Assembly (NCBI GenBank): GCA_964598225.1 | Contig: CAZRBG010000088.1 | Location: 1-17,959 of the forward strand | Source: SG8-4 sp964598225 | Lineage (GTDB): Bacteria > Planctomycetota > Phycisphaerae > Sedimentisphaerales > Anaerobacaceae | Direction of reading: 5' to 3' | Length of the DNA: 17,959 bases | Shown: one piece after another, positions 5,687-12,010 of the stretch | Layout: every line of letters starts with the position of its first letter | How positions within the stretch are numbered: the stretch's first letter is position 1 | Notes under the pieces: model-generated | Told to the model about the DNA's origin: nothing | What the model saw: only the letters and a program-made list of their open reading frames with translations | The model's database searches: none | Made by a program: the position numbers and the translations under genes

Positions 5687-7543
5687 TCAGTCTTTGTCAA
5701 GTATTTCAATTTCCTTGAAGCGAATAAGGAGCTCATCGCGGCTGTGCAATTGCAACGCAAATTTTCCCTTCATGCCTACATTGCAAGTGCGATGTGTCTC
5801 ATCATCTAAAACACCGGTTGCATCATAATCGGAAACGACGTTACCGTTGATTACAGTCCTAATCTTCATTCCATCACAGATCAGTTCCAGGGTATTCCAA
5901 GCATCCGGGGCATCGTCTGCATATCTTAACTTGGTATGGTGGGCGGCGGGCGGCGCTTTTGCGGGCACCATTGTCGAATTCGCCAAGGAAGGATGTATCC
6001 ACCTTCTTACTCCCAGAGTCTCGTCATAGATCAAACCGGTTCGCAGAGGCATAGGCGGATGGATATCAATTTGTGGTCCATTTAACCATCCCCTGTGAGG
6101 AACGGAGTCCGACTCTTCGTAGCGGCTTCTGAACTGCAAACCACTATTGCCCGTGGAAGATTGAAAGACCTGAAATTTCATCCGGAAATGAAAATCAACA
6201 AATTCCTCCTGTGTCATAAGCCATACATAATTATGTTCCGGCTTTCCGATTGAGTCACATTCTATGGCTCCGTCATTAACTTTCCAGAACACCTTCCCAC
6301 GGTCCTGTGGAAGACATTTGACTTCCCAACCGGTTAGGTCCTTTCCGTTGAATAAGCTTCTCCGACCGTCGTTTTGCGACAAAGAGGTTTTGCTTTTCAC
6401 CAGGTACTTGCCTACCATCTCCCCATCGTCTCTGGTCATAGTGAGAGTGAGTCTGTCATTTGTCGCATCTACCCGAATGACGGTTGCTTCTCCATCTTTG
6501 GGACCGCCGCCTATGACCATAGGATAATTACGAACGCCTTTTTCCGGCTCAACGATCCTATGGCTGTGCAGATGCGCCGATATCATCAGATCGATCTTAC
6601 CTTTATTCAACAAGCGTCTCCATTTGTCGTAAAGGTCATTCGGACCGTGCCATTTCTCCGACGGCATAGGAGGCATATGCACGAGCACTACCCGATATGT
6701 GGCTTCTTTGCAGGCTTGGGTTTGAATCTCCCTGTCCAACCAAATTCTCTGTTTCTCTCGGTATTGGTCGAAAGCTGCCAATCCGCTATAAGCCCAATGG
6801 CTATCTTCCTTGTCTTCGCCCCCGTCCATCACTATAAAATGCACAGAACCGTGGTCGAAGGAATAGTAATACCTGTTTTTGGGTGTAGACAGGTAGTTGG
6901 GCAGCATACGGGCAAACTTTCCTCTTGCCTCATGGTTTCCCCGAACATAGATGAATGGAATCTCTTTAGCAAAAAGATCAGAGCAAGGTTTAAGAACGTG
7001 ATGGATGATCTGTGGCTCACCCTCAATGTGTCCCAGGATGTCCCCATTGAGAAATACGAGGCTATACGACTTGCATGCCGACATTTTGATCAAAGAGGCC
7101 AGAAGGTCGTCTCTCTGGTGTATGTCATTGAGCACAATAAAAGAGATACGCTCCTGATCCCTGGACAACGTTGTGAACGCATAAGTATCTCCGGTGATGG
7201 TTTCTCCATATGTGACTTTGTACGGCTCGAATTTCAGGATTTCTTTGGAGCACACCCTATAGGTGTATTCCTGCCCGGCAGAAAGGCCTTTGATTGTAAC
7301 GCGGTGAATCGTCTGATCGGCATCGATCAGTCCATGCTCACTGTGTAAGGCTCTTTGATCGAGACTATCATCTGCTCCGTATTCAACCCAGCTTGTGCAC
7401 TTCTGATCGGTAATCCACAACACAGTCATAGAGGATTGAGACGGATTCTGAAGATACGGACCGGCAACAATGCTTAACGCATAACAGGGGGATACGAAGC
7501 TAAGGACACCGAATAATACTAATAGAGACACCCTCTTTGGCAT
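5687..7543 (-). CDS. secreted metallophosphoesterase fused to DUF1080 domain
   Basis: This 618-residue protein starts with a signal peptide (1-22, cut after CYA), followed by a purple-acid-phosphatase-like fibronectin fold (about 24-125). A calcineurin-type metallophosphoesterase follows with all metal motifs: NDIH (139-142), NGD (166-168), GNHE (202-205), H289 and H324/H326 (AHLHSH). The last 220 residues, from LFNGKDLTGW (397-406), form a DUF1080 (3-keto-disaccharide hydrolase or LamG-like jelly-roll) domain often found in PVC bacteria. It should act outside the cytoplasm on a phosphorylated, probably glycan-linked, substrate; this is an inference. GAGG lies 7 bases before the ATG at 7543, which is preferred to the GTG at 7549. 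It is preceded by a clear promoter. Confidence 0.85.
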   Translation of the reverse strand: MPKRVSLLVLFGVLSFVSPCYALSIVAGPYLQNPSQSSMTVLWITDQKCTSWVEYGADDSLDQRALHSEHGLIDADQTIHRVTIKGLSAGQEYTYRVCSKEILKFEPYKVTYGETITGDTYAFTTLSRDQERISFIVLNDIHQRDDLLASLIKMSACKSYSLVFLNGDILGHIEGEPQIIHHVLKPCSDLFAKEIPFIYVRGNHEARGKFARMLPNYLSTPKNRYYYSFDHGSVHFIVMDGGEDKEDSHWAYSGLAAFDQYREKQRIWLDREIQTQACKEATYRVVLVHMPPMPSEKWHGPNDLYDKWRRLLNKGKIDLMISAHLHSHRIVEPEKGVRNYPMVIGGGPKDGEATVIRVDATNDRLTLTMTRDDGEMVGKYLVKSKTSLSQNDGRRSLFNGKDLTGWEVKCLPQDRGKVFWKVNDGAIECDSIGKPEHNYVWLMTQEEFVDFHFRMKFQVFQSSTGNSGLQFRSRYEESDSVPHRGWLNGPQIDIHPPMPLRTGLIYDETLGVRRWIHPSLANSTMVPAKAPPAAHHTKLRYADDAPDAWNTLELICDGMKIRTVINGNVVSDYDATGVLDDETHRTCNVGMKGKFALQLHSRDELLIRFKEIEILDKD

Positions 7544-7607
7544 ATTCACACCTCAATAATATACTTTCAATTCGGTTGCCAGAATAAAAATATTGCCTTT
7601 TAGTTCT

Positions 7608-7623
7608 GAGCATTCGTACGCTC
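7608..7623. promoter_or_regulatory. LacI-like operator dyad at phosphoesterase promoter
   Basis: GAGCATTCGTACGCTC is an imperfect 16-bp palindrome with intact outer arms (GAGC/GCTC) and a central CG, the layout of LacI-family operators. It starts two bases downstream of the -10 element and would cover the transcription start. A sugar-responsive repressor would fit the DUF1080 domain, but no regulator gene is present in the window. Confidence 0.3.
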
Positions 7624-7625
7624 GC

Positions 7626-7654
7626 AGAATAATCTTCGAAAAAAGGAGTGTCAA
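7626..7654 (-). promoter_or_regulatory. sigma70-type promoter for phosphoesterase operon
   Basis: On the minus strand a perfect TTGACA (7649-7654) is followed by a 17-base spacer and TATTCT (7626-7631). The leader to the ATG at 7543 would be about 75 bases. This is the clearest -35 element in the left half of the window and it separates the phosphoesterase operon from the pseudopilin gene upstream. Confidence 0.6.
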
Positions 7655-7727
7655 GATATGTGAGCTAGCCGAAAAGTTTCATTTTTGTGGTTTCAAACAT
7701 CACAATTCACTTATTCCGTTTTTGTGT

Positions 7728-8618
7728 CTATCTAAAGTTGGGCGCAATCCAGTTGTGGGCGTAGTTGTTGTGCGTCATATAGATTGCATCAGTCGCACTG
7801 AATTTTTCAACATGGCCATCAAGATATCCTGCGTTCAATTTCAGCTTGGTCATGTTCTTGGGCAGAATATCGGAGAATTCCATCTTGAGCCCATAATAAG
7901 GTCCTGCTCGCAGAGCACCGGTAAACGGATGGCAGCTATAGTAGCTGTAATATGCATCGGCAGGATTAGGATACCAGGACAGTTCCGGGTTGCTCTCCAG
8001 ATACATCAGTGTATCCTGAATTACCAGGGTGTTCTTGTCCGCCATCGTGTTGGGAGCGTCAAAAGCTTTCGATCCGGCCGCCGGCGGGTTGTACCCTTCA
8101 AAACTCCAGAGCAGGGCATAAGTACAAGGCAGGAAGGGATAACGCCCGCTTCGATAAAATTCGCCGTAAGTCCCCGCTGCAGCACCGTACGGAGGCCAAA
8201 CGTCATCGTCTTTGATGCCCGACAAGGGACAATTGAAGACTTTGCCATCCTTGAGAATATCGCCCAGGTACTTGCCCACATAATGATAACGGTCTTTAAC
8301 GGATTCCATCTCTGCGTCCGTAAGGCGTCTGCCGACAGACCAGAATTGCTGCATCCAATTCAAATCATTGGGGCGATGCCATCCGCCCCCATTGTCAGCG
8401 GAGCTGGGCGGCAGTTTGGAATCATTGTCTTGAGCATAAGTTGCAAGCGCCAGGATTACCTGCTTCTGATTACTCGCACAAGATATCATGCGCGCAACTG
8501 CTCTGGCTTTTCTCAGAGCCGGCATAAGTATGCCCAGTAATAGCGCGATGAGGGCGATTACTACCAGGAGCTCTATTAAGGTGAATCCCCCCAATTTGCA
8601 TTTCCAGTATAACTTCAT
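7728..8618 (-). CDS. type IV-like pseudopilin (prepilin N-terminal domain protein)
   Basis: This 296-residue protein begins MKLYWKCKLGG|FTLIELLVVIALIALL, a class III signal with the prepilin peptidase cut between G11 and F12 and Glu at position +5, followed by one hydrophobic helix. The long C-terminal domain is of the kind multiplied in Planctomycetota and Lentisphaerota genomes. The family's usual H-X9-DG motif appears here as LNAGYLDGHVEKF with Thr in place of the His. The exact role (secretion, surface structure or carbohydrate capture) is unknown for this group. The frame opens at a GTG (8627), but AGGAG is well placed for the ATG at 8618. It has its own near-consensus promoter. Confidence 0.88.
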   Translation of the reverse strand: MKLYWKCKLGGFTLIELLVVIALIALLLGILMPALRKARAVARMISCASNQKQVILALATYAQDNDSKLPPSSADNGGGWHRPNDLNWMQQFWSVGRRLTDAEMESVKDRYHYVGKYLGDILKDGKVFNCPLSGIKDDDVWPPYGAAAGTYGEFYRSGRYPFLPCTYALLWSFEGYNPPAAGSKAFDAPNTMADKNTLVIQDTLMYLESNPELSWYPNPADAYYSYYSCHPFTGALRAGPYYGLKMEFSDILPKNMTKLKLNAGYLDGHVEKFSATDAIYMTHNNYAHNWIAPNFR

Positions 8619-8647
8619 AAGCTGCACTCCTACGAACTACAGCTTCC

Positions 8648-8677
8648 ATTATAGCACAGTATGCAGTTCGATTTCAA
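8648..8677 (-). promoter_or_regulatory. near-consensus promoter for pseudopilin gene
   Basis: On the minus strand TTGAAA (8672-8677) and a perfect TATAAT (8648-8653) are separated by 18 bases. The predicted transcript start lies about 20 bases before the ATG at 8618, a short leader containing the AGGAG site. Confidence 0.65.
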
Positions 8678-9166
8678 CGCCTCGGGCGCTCGTGTTCGAG
8701 AGTAATTGGCAGATACCAATGCCAGGCGAGCGGACGTCTACAAAGCCTGGCTCAAGCCAGAAAAATCAACGAGTAGCGAGGAAAACCAGCACAAATTGAA
8801 GTTGTTCAAGAGTGACATAGCACCTTCAAAACCACCTTTTCCAGGAGCTCAGAAAACACCGACAAGGTATAGTGACGTCCTGTATCCATTTTGTCTCCAC
8901 AAACCTGGATTTTACGCCAATTGAGTCCTATAATATATTGATACTTTGCTGAAATGCGCGTTTTGCCTATGAAAAATAGTACGCCATCGGATTCAATGCA
9001 CAGCATCAAAAATGAAAAGCAGACGACTCTTTCGAACTGTGAACAGCCACATAATGTCTGGAATGGTTTCAGGCACCGGATCACCCGCTCTCTTTGCGAT
9101 TGAGAGAAAGAGAACCGGGGGGTGACGAGAGTTGCAGTGGGCCAACAGTCCTATTAGGGAAGTCCG
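8678..9166. other. intergenic region without a convincing gene
   Basis: No reading frame here has a credible start, ribosome-binding site or recognisable product. Visible signals are a short perfect palindrome (CTGGC-TCAA-GCCAG, near 8746-8760) and a plus-strand TATAAT at about 8925-8930 lacking a good -35. Minus-strand frames at 8806-9084 and 8993-9439 are open but not recognisable. The region separates the minus-strand left part from the plus-strand right part and may be a junction between an accessory block and its host sequence. Confidence 0.5.
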
Positions 9167-9195
9167 TTGATCTCCAGGCTCACTGCAGATAATAT
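9167..9195 (+). promoter_or_regulatory. candidate promoter for the DUF6930-like gene
   Basis: TTGATC (9167-9172) is followed after 17 bases by TAATAT (9190-9195). It points towards the gene at 9387, with a leader of about 185 bases. That leader holds an open frame (from about 9196) that looks mildly codon-biased, so translation could begin earlier than annotated. Confidence 0.35.
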
Positions 9196-9386
9196 ATGAG
9201 TGTCTGATTTGTGCTCCGGTCATGGGATCAGATCGAAAGCGACCGACGTGACGATCGATCCGAAAGTTCAGAAGCAAATCGATAGGTTCCTCAAGAAGCG
9301 CAGTGTCACACAGGCGGGCTTGGGCGTCAGTAACATGGGATGTCGGCACGAAGAGGGCAAGGCCAAAAGGGTGGAAGTGATAAACC

Positions 9387-10268
9387 ATGTGGGAATGGAG
9401 CGACAAACTCAAAATCGGCAAGTCGTCAGCCTTTGTCAAAAGGAATCTTCGCTCCCTGCCACAAATGCAGGTGGACTTCGAGGCAGATTTCTTTCTCGAT
9501 GCAGCATCTTACAACGAGCACCATGAATGTTGGATAGGGCTGGTCATTGAGAGAATGTTCGGTAGCGTGCTGGCAATGGAAGAGGTTCAATTCCCGCCAC
9601 CCACAGTCAACAACCTTGCAAGCCTATTGGCTCACGCTATGCTGCAACCCCTGGATGGGGGGGATCGTCAGCGGCCTCGCACAATATATCTTCGGAATCG
9701 TCCGCAGTGGCAAGAATTGCTGCCTCATCTTCGCCAACTTGGGATTGAAGTCGTCTTTTCTGAAGACCTACTCAGATTCAATGAGGCGGTCATTGACTGG
9801 ATGCGGCACACGAAAGCGAAGCGACTGCCCTCGACAGATCAGATCAAGACAATCCTTCGGAAACCCTTTCCAGAGAGAAAGCCGACAAATATCACGGATG
9901 CGCTGGATCTCATGGAGTGGGTGGATGCTATGTCCAGAAGAGCATATCCATCCCGTAATGTTGCTGTCCCATCCTATGATCCGACGACTGTCGTACCGAT
10001 CCATTTGGCAGCCGATGAGTTGAAGTTGATCCTGACCCAGACCACGATTGCCAGGGCAAAGAAACTGCGTCCACGCTTGGAAACAATGGCTGCTAAGGAC
10101 AAGGACGTCGCGTTAAACATCCACGATTGGAGTCAGGTTCTATTGGCCTTATGTGGAACGAGAGTAGAAGAAGAGCCGATCCGCAAGCACTCGCTGAGGG
10201 TCGCCAGAAAAATCGCCACCCATCTTGCCGAGGCATTGGGAATTGACGCTCCCTCATTGCGAACTTAG
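9387..10268 (+). CDS. DUF6930-like protein, function unknown
   Basis: This 293-residue soluble protein has no membrane segment or signal peptide. The segment CWIGLVIERMFGSVLAMEEV, then PPPTVNNLASLLAHAM, TIYLRNRPQWQELLPHLRQL and GIEVVFSEDLLRFNEA (about 47-140), has the order of strand pairs and helices that I associate with DUF6930 domains: an RNase H-like look, but no catalytic acids could be assigned. The C-terminal half is helical and unrecognised. The ATG at 9387 has only a weak ribosome-binding site, and the upstream frame 9200-9390 is codon-biased in a different phase, so the true N terminus or a frameshift remains open. It lies 353 bases before the SNF2 operon on the same strand. The domain name is from memory. 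Confidence 0.6.
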   Translation: MWEWSDKLKIGKSSAFVKRNLRSLPQMQVDFEADFFLDAASYNEHHECWIGLVIERMFGSVLAMEEVQFPPPTVNNLASLLAHAMLQPLDGGDRQRPRTIYLRNRPQWQELLPHLRQLGIEVVFSEDLLRFNEAVIDWMRHTKAKRLPSTDQIKTILRKPFPERKPTNITDALDLMEWVDAMSRRAYPSRNVAVPSYDPTTVVPIHLAADELKLILTQTTIARAKKLRPRLETMAAKDKDVALNIHDWSQVLLALCGTRVEEEPIRKHSLRVARKIATHLAEALGIDAPSLRT

Positions 10269-10292
10269 AAAGTGCCCGTCGAAAATCATCGT

Positions 10293-10537
10293 ATGAAAAA
10301 CCGAAAAGCCCACTTTCCCCCTCTGTTTGACCCAAGCCTCACCTTCTCCTCGACCAAGCCAGACAGCGAACCCTCAAGTTCACCCTGGAGGAGATGAAAG
10401 AGTTCGCTGGGCCATGTCGGGTTGCGATTCCCAAATCGCCCACCGACATAGAGCACAACTCTCTACGCCACGTAGTAGATGCCGTCATGGTATCCTCTGT
10501 GCTGTTTTTTTCTCTTGAATCGCTACGCCCCTGGTGA
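10293..10537 (+). pseudogene. small frameshifted gene remnant
   Basis: An ATG at 10293 reads MKNRKAHFPPLFDPSLTF in one frame. From about 10349 the protein-like reading moves to another frame: LDQARQRTLKFTLEEMKEFA, continuing through KSPTDIEHNSLRHVVDAV to a TGA at 10535-10537. The phrase FTLEEMKEFAG resembles small helical proteins I recall from planctomycetes (FTLEELEELAG), but the family is not named with confidence. Joining the halves needs one frameshift near 10349. The rest of the 353-base gap 10269-10621 contains the operon promoter, which overlaps the end of this remnant. Confidence 0.3.
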
Positions 10538-10543
10538 TATACT
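10515..10543 (+). promoter_or_regulatory. sigma70-type promoter for SNF2-SWIM operon
   Basis: TTGAAT (10515-10520), a 17-base spacer and TATACT (10538-10543) form a near-consensus promoter about 70 bases before the first gene of the operon. No obvious operator palindrome overlaps it, which suggests fairly constant expression. Confidence 0.6.
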
Positions 10544-10621
10544 CACTTGCGTTTATTGAAATCAGATTTCCTATTACTGGGAACGAAAGGCAAAAGGTAG
10601 CTCGACAAAGGAGTGAGGTGC

Positions 10622-12010
10622 TTGAGTAACAAGAGAAAAAGGACGCTCATCAAAAAACGCAAGTCCGGCAGGGTAACAAGGGTACCGGCTCGTCAGGCTA
10701 GATTGTCAATACAGGATCGTGAGCAGAAGCTCTCGGAACTCATCAAAGATATGGCTTTGTCGCTCCTGAAAAAACCTGGCGCCACCCCATCGCCACCAGC
10801 CGCACAGGCAGCGCTGACGCTGGCTACTGTCGCCTGGAATAGTGCGGTCGGCGATACCGTGCTTCCAGACGACTATGGCAAGGTCATAGAGCAAATCAAC
10901 CGGAGGGAAGCGACTTTCTGGGCCGAGCTGCGCTCCCAAAACGCGGACCAACTCATTGCCGAACTCGTCAGGCAGAAGCGAGAGCGTTTTCCCAATGACC
11001 TTCGTCGAATCGTCGGGACCGAAATGAGCCCAGAGGGTAACGTCCGCGTTCACTGGGTCGGGCAGGAGAAGATCATCACCGCCAATTTCGGATCGACGAG
11101 CAGCCAGGCAAACACCGTCAGGGCGAAGAGTGGCCACCCCATCGCGGACAAGCTCGTCAGGGAGATGAAGAAGCACACCCACGGTAAAGTCATCGACTTC
11201 AAATCTATAATGGTGGGTCGCGACCACGCCGATGAGCTTCAAAAGACGGTAGCGACCCAAAAGGAACTCGCCAATCTTCATCCTGCGCACGCGATCTATG
11301 TCTACGCCCAGAACCAGGTCTCGGTGATGTCGGAGCAGTTGACAGGGTTGAAGGAGATGGAGCGGTTCGTCAAACTCATCTCCAAGGCCGAAGACGAATA
11401 CATGCCGAGCGGGCCGCCGATAAGTCCGCTTACGGCGTCCTTCTTCACTTGCTGGGCGTTCTTCGATGCCTGCGTTGGGCAAGCCGAGGAAACTATCGGC
11501 ACCACAATTATGGTCGTGGGTGCTGCCTTTGGCGTGCACGACGATTTGGTGCGCGTGATCGGGCTAATGCAGGAATCGAGAATGGGCGTCTACATACACG
11601 AGGGCACCGAGAAAAACGCGGTTGTGCTCCGCGAACTTGTGACTGACAAGGTATGCAGAGCAACCGTAGGGTCCGGATACCGCGGACGAAGAGGAGAGCT
11701 GTGGTACGTGCGTGTATTTCCGCCACCACTGCCCGGCCTCACCGAGCATGTGGTCTTCACCACGCCGTATTTGCTGGTTCGACCAAGTGAGAACGATTGG
11801 CAGGCCTACTTTCGCAGGGTCCTGCCCGACGCTCCTATGGAGGATCGCATCGTCCGGTACAAGCATCACATGAAGTTCGGCCCATCCCGGAATTACTGGA
11901 CCGAGTTCGTATTCGAGGCTTATGTGAACCACCGTACGGACGTCATCTTTCTCGTTGGATTGCCCGACGTTCCCAAGAGCCGGCCGCACTCGAGGGTCAA
12001 CAGTCGATGA
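10622..12010 (+). CDS. unrecognised 462-residue protein, first gene of SNF2-SWIM operon
   Basis: No family is recognised. The N terminus is strongly basic (NKRKRTLIKKRKSGRVTR, residues 3-20), followed by a helical, alanine-rich stretch (about 45-110) and a mixed alpha/beta region. Two cysteines fall in FFTCWAFFDACVGQAEETIG, and a hydrophobic TIMVVGAAFGV follows. Near the end is SGYRGRRGELWYVRVFPPPL, which looks like a compact beta-rich domain. The basic start would suit DNA or RNA binding; this is an inference. The frame opens with GTG at 10613, inside the AAGGAG; the TTG at 10622 lies 8 bases after that site and is preferred. Its stop overlaps the SNF2 start as ATGA, indicating translational coupling and probably a shared complex or pathway. 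Confidence 0.75.
   Translation: MSNKRKRTLIKKRKSGRVTRVPARQARLSIQDREQKLSELIKDMALSLLKKPGATPSPPAAQAALTLATVAWNSAVGDTVLPDDYGKVIEQINRREATFWAELRSQNADQLIAELVRQKRERFPNDLRRIVGTEMSPEGNVRVHWVGQEKIITANFGSTSSQANTVRAKSGHPIADKLVREMKKHTHGKVIDFKSIMVGRDHADELQKTVATQKELANLHPAHAIYVYAQNQVSVMSEQLTGLKEMERFVKLISKAEDEYMPSGPPISPLTASFFTCWAFFDACVGQAEETIGTTIMVVGAAFGVHDDLVRVIGLMQESRMGVYIHEGTEKNAVVLRELVTDKVCRATVGSGYRGRRGELWYVRVFPPPLPGLTEHVVFTTPYLLVRPSENDWQAYFRRVLPDAPMEDRIVRYKHHMKFGPSRNYWTEFVFEAYVNHRTDVIFLVGLPDVPKSRPHSRVNSR

Noticed and set aside
6374..7348. Plus-strand frame of 324 codons
   Set aside because: Wholly antisense to the metallophosphoesterase, whose motifs are complete.
7593..8540. Plus-strand frame of 315 codons
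   Set aside because: Antisense to the pseudopilin and its downstream promoter; no recognisable protein.
8993..9439. Minus-strand frame of 148 codons upstream of the DUF6930-like gene
   Set aside because: No family recognised, no ribosome-binding site, and it overlaps the start of the plus-strand gene; kept only as an uncertainty about 8993-9386.
10706..11539. Minus-strand frame of 277 codons
   Set aside because: Antisense to the first operon gene, with the Arg/Asp/Leu-rich look typical of reversed GC-rich coding sequence.
11797..12006. 70-codon N-terminal extension of the SNF2 protein
   Set aside because: It lies inside the preceding gene in another phase; the ATGA overlap at 12007 gives a natural coupled start.
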